Shown piece by piece: positions 51,541 through 59,045 of a stretch of 59,045 nucleotides of DNA. The stretch spans positions 1-59,045 of the forward strand of contig CACJVQ010000006.1 of NCBI GenBank assembly GCA_902596915.1, in the 5' to 3' direction. The stretch comes from an uncultured Pelagibacteraceae bacterium (GTDB lineage Bacteria; Pseudomonadota; Alphaproteobacteria; Pelagibacterales; Pelagibacteraceae). Within the stretch, counting starts at the first letter, position 1; the number at the start of each line of letters is the position of its first letter. The translations under genes were made by a program, and so were the position numbers. The notes below the pieces were generated by a model that saw only the letters and a program-made list of their open reading frames with translations, searched no databases and was not told the origin of the DNA.

Positions 51541-52383
51541 ATGAAACTATTAAGAGTAGGAGAAAAAGGAAAAGAAAAACCAGCAATTTTAGACGCTGAT
51601 GGAAAAATAAGAGACATAAGTTCTCACATAAACGACTTAAACCCAGAAAATTTAAATTTTGAAACATTGTCAAAAATTCAAAGTGCAGACACATCAAGTC
51701 TTCCTGAGCTTTCAACTAATGAAAGAGTAGGTTCATGTATAACAAGTCCTGGAAAATTTGTTGCAATAGGACTTAATTATTCAGATCATGCAGCTGAAGT
51801 CGGTGCCGATATTCCTAAAGAACCAATAATGTTTATGAAGGCTACTAGCTCAATGTGTGGTCCTAATGATGATGTAGAAATAGTTTCTGGATCAAAAAAA
51901 CTAGATTGGGAAGTTGAACTTGGAATTGTAATTGGAAAAGAAGCAAAACATATTTCAGAAAGTCAATCACAAGATCATATTTTAGGATATTGTTTAGTAA
52001 ACGATGTTAGTGAACGAGAATGGCAAATTGAAAAGATGGGACAATGGGTTAAAGGAAAGTCTCATGACACTTATGGCCCTACTGGGCCTTACTTAGTAAC
52101 TAAGGATGAAATTAAAGATATTAATAATTTAAAGATGATGTTGGATGTAAATGGTGAAAGAATGCAAACAGGAAATACAAGTACTATGATTTTTAATGTA
52201 GATATCATTGTATCTTATGTGAGTAAATTCATGTCATTACAACCTGGAGATATTATAACTACAGGAACTCCTCCAGGAGTAGGTATGGGAAGAAAGCCTC
52301 AAGTATTTTTAAAAGCTGGTGATGAAATGAAATTATCTATAGAAAATTTAGGAGAACAGAACTCTAAAGTAGTTGCTGTTTAA
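51541..52383 (+). CDS. FAH-family hydrolase, 2,4-diketo-3-deoxy-L-fuconate hydrolase-like
   Basis: A 280-residue fumarylacetoacetate-hydrolase-fold enzyme. Conserved features are VAIGLNYSDHAAEVG with the catalytic His, PIMFMKATSSMCGPND, the metal ligands in LDWEVELGIVIGK and NDVSEREWQIE, and the C-terminal MSLQPGDIITTGTPPGVGMG. Diketo-deoxy-acid hydrolases of this group release pyruvate and lactate (6-deoxy acids) or glycolate (pentonates). It follows the SDR that could make its substrate. Ureidoglycolate lyase is a common label for relatives and is less likely here. Confidence 0.87.
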   Translation: MKLLRVGEKGKEKPAILDADGKIRDISSHINDLNPENLNFETLSKIQSADTSSLPELSTNERVGSCITSPGKFVAIGLNYSDHAAEVGADIPKEPIMFMKATSSMCGPNDDVEIVSGSKKLDWEVELGIVIGKEAKHISESQSQDHILGYCLVNDVSEREWQIEKMGQWVKGKSHDTYGPTGPYLVTKDEIKDINNLKMMLDVNGERMQTGNTSTMIFNVDIIVSYVSKFMSLQPGDIITTGTPPGVGMGRKPQVFLKAGDEMKLSIENLGEQNSKVVAV

Positions 52384-52388
52384 TAATT

Positions 52389-53561
52389 GTGAAGATCAGC
52401 TCAATCAAAAGTTATATACTTAGATATGAGTTAGATAAAGAATTAGGATATTCTCAGCAATATTACAAACACAGAACTGCCCACTTAGTAGAGATAGAAA
52501 CTGATGAAGGTATTACGGGTTGGGGAGAATGTTTTGGCCCTGGAAATATAGCTACCGCTAATAAATATATTGTAGAAAAAGTAATACAGCCTTTAATAAT
52601 AGGAGAAGATCCAATTAATAAAGAATATATCTGGCATAAAGTTTATAATTTACTCAGAGATAGTGGCCAGAAAGGAATGCCTATTCAGGCATTATCAGGA
52701 ATTGATATAGCATTGTGGGATATACTGGCAAAAAAAGCAAAATTGCCTCTTTATCAATTATTAGGTGGCAAAACCAACAGCAAAATTCCAGTTTATGGTT
52801 ATGGAATGATGCTGCAAAAAAAATCAGTCGAAGAATTATGTGAATTATTCAAAAAAGAAGCCAATCAAATAAAAGAAAAAAACTTCAAGGCGATGAAGAT
52901 GAAAGTTGGTTTAGGTCCAAAAGAAGATTTAAAGTTAGTAAGCGCAGTAAGAGAAGCAATTGGAGACGATTTTAAACTAATGGTCGATGCCAATCATGCA
53001 TATAATAAAAATGATGCTTTATATGTGGGCAGAGGATTAGATGAAATGAAAATTTATTGGTTTGAGGAACCTGTGGCACCAGAGGATTACGATGGATACA
53101 AAGAACTTAAAGAAAGATTAAAAACAAATATTGCTGGTGGTGAAGCAGAGTTCACAAAATATGGCTGGAATCAATTAATTAAAAATAATTGCATTGACAT
53201 AGCCCAACCAGAAGTTTGCGGTTTAGGTGGAATTACAGAATATTTAAAAGTATCAGCGTTAGCTCAGTCGAATTTCATCCCAATTGTTAATCATGTGTGG
53301 GGTTCAGCTTTAAGTGTAGCAGTAAATCTGCATTTACTTACCTCTTTACCAGATATGCCAGGTGGACTATTTCCAACAAAATCAATGTTAGAATTCGACA
53401 CCACTGAAAAAAATATTTTTATTACAGATCTAGCTGAAGAAAAATTTTCAATTTTAGATCAAGTAAAAGACAAAGATGGATTTGCTTCCCCATTAGAAAA
53501 TATAGGAATTGGAATTAATCCAAAAAAAGATTTTATAAAAGAATACGAGTATAATGGTTAA
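52389..53561 (+). CDS. Enolase-superfamily enzyme, D-galactarolactone cycloisomerase-like
   Basis: A 390-residue mandelate-racemase-group enzyme with a GTG start. Catalytic and metal features are the KxK motif in FKAMKMKVGLG, Asp in LMVDANHAYN, Glu in YWFEEPVAPED, Glu in IAGGEAEFTKYGWNQ and His in PIVNHVWGSALSVAVNLH. The DANHxY, HVWG and LEFDTTEKN stretches resemble Agrobacterium galactarolactone cycloisomerase as I recall it. A fuconate or other aldonate dehydratase activity is also possible and would fit the next step (SDR). It follows the FAH gene by 5 bases and overlaps the lactonase gene by 8. Confidence 0.83.
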   Translation: MKISSIKSYILRYELDKELGYSQQYYKHRTAHLVEIETDEGITGWGECFGPGNIATANKYIVEKVIQPLIIGEDPINKEYIWHKVYNLLRDSGQKGMPIQALSGIDIALWDILAKKAKLPLYQLLGGKTNSKIPVYGYGMMLQKKSVEELCELFKKEANQIKEKNFKAMKMKVGLGPKEDLKLVSAVREAIGDDFKLMVDANHAYNKNDALYVGRGLDEMKIYWFEEPVAPEDYDGYKELKERLKTNIAGGEAEFTKYGWNQLIKNNCIDIAQPEVCGLGGITEYLKVSALAQSNFIPIVNHVWGSALSVAVNLHLLTSLPDMPGGLFPTKSMLEFDTTEKNIFITDLAEEKFSILDQVKDKDGFASPLENIGIGINPKKDFIKEYEYNG

Positions 53562-54447
53562 GATTATAACTTCAAAACCTGAAGTTTTGTGGAATTTAAA
53601 ATGTATATTAGGTGAAGGTACTTTGTGGGTCAAAGAGCATAATTCAATCTATATTACTGACATTAAAAAAAAAAGAATTCATATTTTAAATTTAAAAAAT
53701 AAAAAAAAAGAAACTATTAAAGTAAATAAAGAAATAGGATTTTTAGCTCATATTAAAAATAAAATATTTATATTAGGTCTCCAAGGTGAATTAAGAATAG
53801 TAAATTTAAAAAGTAAAAAAAAAATTAAATCAATAGCTATTGAAAAGTCATTAAAAATGAACAGGATTAATGACGGCAAAACAGATCTTAATGGAAAACT
53901 TTGGTTTGGAACAATGGATAACCCTGAAAGAAATATCCCTAATGGATCTCTTTATTGCCTAGATAAAAAATTTAATCTTAAAAAAGTAGATGACAATTAT
54001 ATGATTACTAATGGGCCTGCATTTATTGATAAAAACAACTTTTACCATACAGATAGTAGAAAAAGGATAATCTACAAAATTAAGATAGATAAAAATGAAG
54101 ATATAATAAGTAAAAAAATATTTAAAAGATTTTCAAATAAGGAAGGAGTGCCAGATGGCATGACCTTAGATAAAGCTGGAAATTTATGGGTATGCCAATT
54201 TCACGGAGCTTGCATACGCGTCTTAAATAAATTTGCTAGGCAGATATATAAGATCAATTTACCCGCTAAAAATATTACTAATTGTGCCTTTGGGGGTCCA
54301 AAAAATTCAGATTTATTTGTCACATCTGCATTAAAAGGTATGAAAAACAGTGAAATTAAAAAATTTAAATTTTCTGGAAGTTTATTTAAAATACAAACTA
54401 ATGCTATTGGTATAAACCAGAAAAAGTTTGTAATTAAAAATGCTTAA
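53554..54447 (+). CDS. SMP-30/gluconolactonase-family sugar lactonase
   Basis: A 297-residue six-bladed beta-propeller lactonase. Metal-site features are the Glu in CILGEGTLWV, the KMNRINDGKTDLNGKLWFGTMD segment, TNGPAFIDKNNFYHTDS and GVPDGMTLDKAGNLWVCQF. Members open aldonolactones such as glucono-, arabino- or fuconolactone to the acid. It lies between the cycloisomerase/dehydratase gene and ppc, overlapping each by 8 bases. It would feed acid to the pathway from an imported or internally made lactone. Confidence 0.87.
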   Translation: MVKIITSKPEVLWNLKCILGEGTLWVKEHNSIYITDIKKKRIHILNLKNKKKETIKVNKEIGFLAHIKNKIFILGLQGELRIVNLKSKKKIKSIAIEKSLKMNRINDGKTDLNGKLWFGTMDNPERNIPNGSLYCLDKKFNLKKVDDNYMITNGPAFIDKNNFYHTDSRKRIIYKIKIDKNEDIISKKIFKRFSNKEGVPDGMTLDKAGNLWVCQFHGACIRVLNKFARQIYKINLPAKNITNCAFGGPKNSDLFVTSALKGMKNSEIKKFKFSGSLFKIQTNAIGINQKKFVIKNA

Positions 54448-57127
54448 AAGAGACCTCTATTATGAAAGAATACCAACAAAATCTTTAAGAGATGATGTTA
54501 GATATTTAGGCAATATATTAGGCAGAGTTATTAAAAATCAAGAAGGACAGAAGTTTTTTGATCTTGTTGAGAAGATTAGATTACTGTCTAAAGCAAATAT
54601 AGCTAATAAAAATCATAGAGAGCCCTTTAAAAAAATTTTAAATGAAGTTAAAAAATTATCTCCAAATTCACTTTTTAAATTAACTAGAGCATTTAACCAC
54701 TTTATGAATTTTTATAATTTGGCTGAATCAATTGATGCATCAAGGACTTTAGATCTCTATGAAAATGTCAAACAAGATAAAAAATTTCAAAATATTTTCA
54801 TAGAGGAAATATTTGAAAATTTTTTTAAAAATAAAAAAATATCAAATAATAAAATCTATAATATTGCCAAAAGCTTAAATATAGGTATTGTGCTAACAGC
54901 ACATCCAACAGAAGTTAAAAGAAGAACTTTAATACAGAAATATCATTCTTTAACTGAAATATTAGAGCAAAGAAACTTGCTTAAAAATTATCCTTCAAAA
55001 TTAAAAATTTTAGATCGTAAAGTTTTTGATGAGATTACAATTATATGGAATACAGATGAAATCAAAAGATCTAAACCAACTCCTTTAGAAGAAGCAAGAT
55101 GGGGGCTTGCAATTATTGAAGATAGTTTGTGGGATACAATTCCCAAAGTATATAGGAGACTAAATCAAATATTTGAAAAAAATATGGATAAGGGTTTACC
55201 TAAAAACTTTAATCCAATTGAGTTTGGATCATGGATGGGTGGTGATAGAGATGGAAATCCATTTGTTACTGCAGAAGTTACTAAAAGAGTTATTTTGTTA
55301 TCAAGGTGGGAGGCAGCTAAACTTTATGAAAAGTCAATGACAAAATTAATTAGATCTTATTCTATGGAAAAATGTTCAAATAAAATTTTAAAAACTACAG
55401 GAAAAACATTCGAACCTTATAGGGTTTATCTAAGACCTTTAAGAGATAAATTAAGAAAAACGCACCGAGCAATAGAACGCCATTTAGTAAATAATAAACC
55501 ACTAAATGAAAAAAATTTATTATCTGAAAGAGAGGAAATTCTAAAACCATTGAGAGTAGTTAGAGAGTCGTTAGAACAAAACCAAAGTGAAAATATAGCA
55601 AGTGGAGATCTATTAGATTTAATGCGTAGAGCAAAATGTTTTGGCATAAACCTTGCTCGACTTGATATAAGACAAGAATCTTCCAGACATTCTCAATTAT
55701 TAGCAGAATATATAAGGAAAAAGCTTAACCAGGATTATTCATCATGGGATGAGGACAGAAAAATAAAGTATTTATCTGCAAAAATGCAGAACAAAAATGT
55801 GTTAAAGAATTTTCAATTTAAAAATAAAGAAAACAAAGAAGTTTGGTCCACTTTTAAAGTATTGGCAACTCAACCTAAAGAGTGCCTTGGGGCTTATGTA
55901 ATATCAATGACATCCTCAGCCTCAGATATTTTATCAGTTATGTTTTTTCAAAAAGAAGCAAATATTGAAAATAGACTAAGAGTTGTACCTTTATTTGAAA
56001 CCTTGGATGATTTAATAAATGCAAAACCAATAATGGAAAAACTTTTTTCATTAAAATGGTATAGAAAAGATATTAATCTTAAACAGGAAATCATGATTGG
56101 ATACTCAGACTCTAGTAAAGATGCTGGAAAGCTTTCTGCGAGTTGGCACCAATATAAATTACAACAAGAAATAATTAAACTAGCTAAAAAATATAAAATA
56201 GACATAACATTCTTTCATGGAAGAGGAGGGTCTGCAGGAAGAGGTGGTGGACCAATACAAGCTACATTGAGATCACAACCAGCAGGTACAGTGAATGGTA
56301 AAATTAGGATTACAGATCAAGGAGAAGTAATACAGCAAAAATATGGTTATGAGCCTTTGGCAAAGTATAATCTATGTAGTTACATAGGGTCTGTTATGGA
56401 AGCTACTTTAAACCCACCTCCAAAGCCAAAAGATAGTTGGGTAAAATTAATTCAAAGTATGTCAGAAATATCAACAAGCTCTTATAGAAAAAATATAAAT
56501 CAAAGTTCAGATTTTATAAGATATTTTAAAACTGTAACTCCACATATGGCACTTGGTAAATTGTCAATAGGTTCAAGACCTTCAAAAAGAAAAAATGTTG
56601 ATAATATTAATAGTTTGAGAGCCATCCCTTGGGTATTTGCCTGGACGCAGATCAGATTAATGTTACCTGCTTGGTTAGGTACTGCCGAAGCTTTAAGATA
56701 TTCATCTATGAAAAAATTTAAAAAGACACTAATTGATATGGAAAAAAACTGGCCATATTTTAATTCAACAATGGACTTGCTTGATATGGTACTTTCAAAA
56801 GTAGACCCGGAGATATCTAAAATTTATGAAAAAAATTTAGCTGATGATAAACTTGTAAGAGTTGGAAAAAAATTAAGGTTCCAATTTGAAGCAGTTAAAA
56901 AATTAAATGATCAAATAACACCAAAAGAAATTTATAAACAAAGAAAAAGTTTTAGAGGTCCGGCAATTATTAGAAATATATATTCTGAAATCCTTAATGT
57001 TTTACAAGCAGTAGTAATGAATAAGCTTTTGAAAAAAAAATTAAACAAGCAGGATAAAAAAGACTTGAATGATGCAATGATGGCATCAATAGCAGGTATT
57101 TCGGCGGCTATCAAAAATACAGGGTAA
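54440..57127 (+). CDS. ppc: Phosphoenolpyruvate carboxylase
   Basis: PEP carboxylase makes oxaloacetate from PEP and bicarbonate to replenish the TCA cycle. The 895-residue length is normal. The catalytic His155 lies in VLTAHPTEVKRR. Other motifs are GSWMGGDRDGNPFVT, MIGYSDSSKDAGKLSASW, and the Gly-rich FHGRGGSAGRGGGP with its essential Arg residues. The C-terminal NTG end is typical. The gene overlaps the sugar lactonase gene by 8 bases, so it seems to be expressed at least partly with the sugar-acid operon; an internal promoter could exist. Confidence 0.97.
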   Translation: MLKRDLYYERIPTKSLRDDVRYLGNILGRVIKNQEGQKFFDLVEKIRLLSKANIANKNHREPFKKILNEVKKLSPNSLFKLTRAFNHFMNFYNLAESIDASRTLDLYENVKQDKKFQNIFIEEIFENFFKNKKISNNKIYNIAKSLNIGIVLTAHPTEVKRRTLIQKYHSLTEILEQRNLLKNYPSKLKILDRKVFDEITIIWNTDEIKRSKPTPLEEARWGLAIIEDSLWDTIPKVYRRLNQIFEKNMDKGLPKNFNPIEFGSWMGGDRDGNPFVTAEVTKRVILLSRWEAAKLYEKSMTKLIRSYSMEKCSNKILKTTGKTFEPYRVYLRPLRDKLRKTHRAIERHLVNNKPLNEKNLLSEREEILKPLRVVRESLEQNQSENIASGDLLDLMRRAKCFGINLARLDIRQESSRHSQLLAEYIRKKLNQDYSSWDEDRKIKYLSAKMQNKNVLKNFQFKNKENKEVWSTFKVLATQPKECLGAYVISMTSSASDILSVMFFQKEANIENRLRVVPLFETLDDLINAKPIMEKLFSLKWYRKDINLKQEIMIGYSDSSKDAGKLSASWHQYKLQQEIIKLAKKYKIDITFFHGRGGSAGRGGGPIQATLRSQPAGTVNGKIRITDQGEVIQQKYGYEPLAKYNLCSYIGSVMEATLNPPPKPKDSWVKLIQSMSEISTSSYRKNINQSSDFIRYFKTVTPHMALGKLSIGSRPSKRKNVDNINSLRAIPWVFAWTQIRLMLPAWLGTAEALRYSSMKKFKKTLIDMEKNWPYFNSTMDLLDMVLSKVDPEISKIYEKNLADDKLVRVGKKLRFQFEAVKKLNDQITPKEIYKQRKSFRGPAIIRNIYSEILNVLQAVVMNKLLKKKLNKQDKKDLNDAMMASIAGISAAIKNTG

Positions 57128-57834
57128 TGATTGAATTTATTTTAGCTTTTGGAGCTGGTTTACTAAGCTTTTTATCTCCATGTGTTCTACCTCTAATACC
57201 AGGGTACATATCATATATATCAGGATCAACCCTTAATGAATTACTTGAAAAAAAGACTGTTAATATTTTTCCTATTATTTTATTTGCAGTTGGATTTTCT
57301 ATTGTATTCATAAGTTTCGGAGCTACTGCTACATTTTTAGGTTCTTTAGTATTAGAAAACTCTTATCAACTCAGAATTGGAGCTGGAATAATCATTATAA
57401 TATTTTCTTTACAAATATTAGGACTAATAAATCTTAAGTTTTTAAATTATGAGAAGAGATTTCAGACAAATAACAATACTGGAATAATAGGTTCAATTTT
57501 AATTGGTATGGCTTTTGGTTTTGGTTGGACACCTTGTATTGGTCCAATTTTAGGATCAATTCTTGCAATCGCATCAACTGAAGATAGTATTAATAAAGGC
57601 ATTGGTCTTTTATCATTTTATTCTCTGGGTCTGGCAATCCCCTTTGTTCTATCAGGTTACTTGATACAAAAGTTTATGATTTTTTCTAAAAATCTAAAAG
57701 CAAAGATGAAGATGATAAATATGTTTGGTGGATCTCTTCTATTAATTACAGGAATATTAATGATTACAAACCAGTTGCAAGCTTTGGGTTATTATCTTCT
57801 CGAGTTTATGCCTTTTCTACAAACTATAGGATAA
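57127..57834 (+). CDS. ccdA: Cytochrome c biogenesis protein CcdA (thiol-electron transporter)
   Basis: A 235-residue inner-membrane protein with six helices. The two membrane cysteines that carry reducing power from cytoplasmic thioredoxin to the periplasm are present in LLSFLSPCVLPLIPGY and FGFGWTPCIGPILG. CcdA supports haem attachment to cytochrome c. It shares one base with the ppc stop and ends 1 base before the convergent oxygenase gene. It is a short DsbD-type form without the periplasmic domains. Confidence 0.93.
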   Translation: MIEFILAFGAGLLSFLSPCVLPLIPGYISYISGSTLNELLEKKTVNIFPIILFAVGFSIVFISFGATATFLGSLVLENSYQLRIGAGIIIIIFSLQILGLINLKFLNYEKRFQTNNNTGIIGSILIGMAFGFGWTPCIGPILGSILAIASTEDSINKGIGLLSFYSLGLAIPFVLSGYLIQKFMIFSKNLKAKMKMINMFGGSLLLITGILMITNQLQALGYYLLEFMPFLQTIG

Positions 57835-57835
57835 A

Positions 57836-58954
57836 TTAATTTATATTAAATTTTCTTAATAAATGTCTAAGTTTACTATCTGTACTGTCATATTCAATAT
57901 AACATCCTTGTAAAAATCTTTTACCCTCATTTGGATTAAATTCTGTTCTACCATGGAGCAGTCTGTAATTATCCATCATAATTAAATCTCCAGGCATTAA
58001 TTTAAATTCTATTCTATAGTAATCAGAGTTATATAAATCAGATAATTTTTTTCTAGCTTTATAATAAAGGTCTAGTTCATCTTTTTTTAAGACTGGCACG
58101 TAATCAAGTCGAGGACTAAATCTAACTTGCTTAAAATTCTTGTTTTCATCGAGCTCTATTAATTCAGACCAGTCTTCTAAAATCACATCTTTATCAATAA
58201 ATTTAAATTTTACTTTTACTTTAGTTAATATTTTATAATATTCAGGAAAGTCTTTTTTTAAATCTTCAGTAACAGTGTAACCATCGACTAACGTAGATAA
58301 ACCACCAGATACTTCGTTTTCAATACAATGCAATATCTGAATACAAGGGACTGGATTTCTATATGGATTATCAGTATGTGGAGCTAACGGTAAAGGTGTA
58401 TAAGCAAGATCATTAGGATTAGGTTTTGACGAAACATTAAAGTGTTCACCAAAATTAGTTCTTCTAACACTGCCTATAGAGTTAGCATATTTTATTAAAT
58501 AATTATTATGAGTTGGAACATTCTTTATAATTACAAATCCATACTTGTAAAAAGAAGCAAGTAATTCATGCATTTCAACACTTTCATAAATATTCTCATG
58601 AAAATTAAATTTTTTTACGTCATTAAGTGAGGAAGTCCATTTTACTTTTTCTTTAATTTTACTAATTGAGTTGGAATTTTTAAATTCTCGAATTATTTTA
58701 TTAATATCAATTTTAGTTTCAATTCCATCTGAAAAAGTTATGTTTAAAAGGTTTTTTTCAATTATTGCTGATTTGATAATGACGTCTGATTCCATTGTGC
58801 TTGGATCAAACAGTCTCTGCTGTGTCTTTTGATCCAGTAATTCAACATTTTCTACTCTTTCTCTAAGCCAGAAAGGATGAATTTCTTCATTCAAATTTTC
58901 ATCTCTAAAGAAAACCTTATTATTATCTAATTCAATTTTCATAAAATTGAGCAT
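57836..58954 (-). CDS. Gamma-butyrobetaine hydroxylase-like (TauD-superfamily) 2-oxoglutarate oxygenase
   Basis: A 372-residue protein with an N-terminal domain (residues 1-100, HPFWLRERV and QQRLFDPSTM) like that of gamma-butyrobetaine dioxygenase. The TauD domain has LAPHTDNPYRNPVP with the HxD ligands, VDGYTVTEDL, and LMPGDLIMMDNYRLLHGRTEF with the distal His, then the 2OG-binding Arg in KRFLQGCYIEYD. The family hydroxylates trimethylammonium compounds on the carnitine route. The N-terminal cysteines that bind zinc in animal enzymes are not seen. An ATG four codons in (58942) is an alternative start. The substrate is uncertain. Confidence 0.82.
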   Translation of the reverse strand: MLNFMKIELDNNKVFFRDENLNEEIHPFWLRERVENVELLDQKTQQRLFDPSTMESDVIIKSAIIEKNLLNITFSDGIETKIDINKIIREFKNSNSISKIKEKVKWTSSLNDVKKFNFHENIYESVEMHELLASFYKYGFVIIKNVPTHNNYLIKYANSIGSVRRTNFGEHFNVSSKPNPNDLAYTPLPLAPHTDNPYRNPVPCIQILHCIENEVSGGLSTLVDGYTVTEDLKKDFPEYYKILTKVKVKFKFIDKDVILEDWSELIELDENKNFKQVRFSPRLDYVPVLKKDELDLYYKARKKLSDLYNSDYYRIEFKLMPGDLIMMDNYRLLHGRTEFNPNEGKRFLQGCYIEYDSTDSKLRHLLRKFNIN

Positions 58955-59003
58955 TAATTAAAAAATATCTTTAATCAAGAGAAATTAAGTAGTATTTGGA
59001 ATT

Positions 59004-59045
59004 ATGGATAACAATCTAATAATTAAAAATAATGAATTTCCAAAG
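59004..59045 (+). CDS. Start of a divergent gene (3' partial, unrecognised)
   Basis: An ORF opens with ATG at 59004 and stays open for 14 codons to the window edge (MDNNLIIKNNEFPK). It is divergent from the oxygenase gene with 49 bases between starts. Too little is present to name a family, and it could be a chance ORF. Confidence 0.35.
   Translation, partial: MDNNLIIKNNEFPK

Noticed and set aside
8396-54447. A mobile island with integrase, att sites or insertion sequences
   Set aside because: No integrase, transposase, tRNA boundary or flanking direct repeat was seen, so mobility is not supported although the region looks accessory.
1-59045. CRISPR arrays, toxin-antitoxin or phage-defence systems
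   Set aside because: No regularly spaced repeats and no Cas, nuclease or toxin-like proteins were found among the ORFs.

Overview
The window is strongly AT-rich (roughly 30% G+C by eye) and very densely packed. Genes abut or overlap by 1-8 bases, spacers are short, and no stretch over 300 bases lacks a gene. Lys/Asn/Ile-rich proteins, the gene content and this compaction suggest a streamlined marine alphaproteobacterium of the SAR11 (Pelagibacterales) type. No 16S rRNA or other decisive marker is present, so this is an inference.

Layout. (1) 1-6145: Fe-S cluster assembly operon iscR (5' end outside the window)-sufB-sufC-sufD-sufS-sufU-sufT-sufA. (2) 6146-9289: a possible 45-residue ORF, glnA (minus strand), a YbaK-like protein and an EamA exporter. 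(3) 9297-24314: inositol and unknown-substrate catabolism. It holds three Gfo/Idh/MocA dehydrogenases, IolE, IolD, two 2-hydroxyacid dehydrogenases, a minus-strand operon with a PanE-like reductase and two different 2-oxoglutarate dioxygenases, a DUF1907 metalloprotein overlapping a divergent PanB-like protein, and an HpaI-type aldolase with an aldehyde dehydrogenase. (4) 24337-30767: a ribose/fructose-type ABC transporter whose permease is frameshifted at a G8 run, FucU mutarotase, ribokinase, a rhamnonate-dehydratase-like enolase-superfamily enzyme and a PdxA-like dehydrogenase. (5) 30839-35473: a tripartite tricarboxylate transporter (tctC, B, A), an SDR and a ROK kinase. (6) 35586-41591: a CUT1 sugar ABC transporter, an SDR and a fourth Gfo/Idh/MocA protein. 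(7) 41584-46794: an EamA exporter, altronate/galactarate-type dehydratase (UxaA), an IlvD/Edd sugar-acid dehydratase and a hydroxyacid dehydrogenase. (8) 46919-57834: a TRAP transporter followed by GarR-like reductase, SDR, FAH hydrolase, galactarolactone-cycloisomerase-like enzyme, SMP-30 lactonase, PEP carboxylase and CcdA, almost without gaps. (9) 57836-59045: a gamma-butyrobetaine-hydroxylase-like dioxygenase and the first codons of a divergent gene.

Working together, about 46 kb between the conserved suf/glnA block and ppc/ccdA encodes import (four solute-binding-protein systems) and stepwise oxidation, dehydration and cleavage of cyclitols, deoxysugars and sugar acids. The logical products are pyruvate, lactate or hydroxyacids, and PEP carboxylase would replenish the TCA cycle. 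No transcription factor gene was seen in the catabolic region, and no transposase, integrase, phage gene, tRNA, rRNA or CRISPR array.

The most notable observations are: an intrinsic terminator lying inside the tctB coding start, with hairpins separating the binding-protein gene from the permease genes at two other transporters; the PanB-like protein that appears to lack the metal ligands of true PanB and is coupled to a DUF1907 protein; the double-dioxygenase operon; and the G8 frameshift. All family calls come from reading motifs, with no database search.
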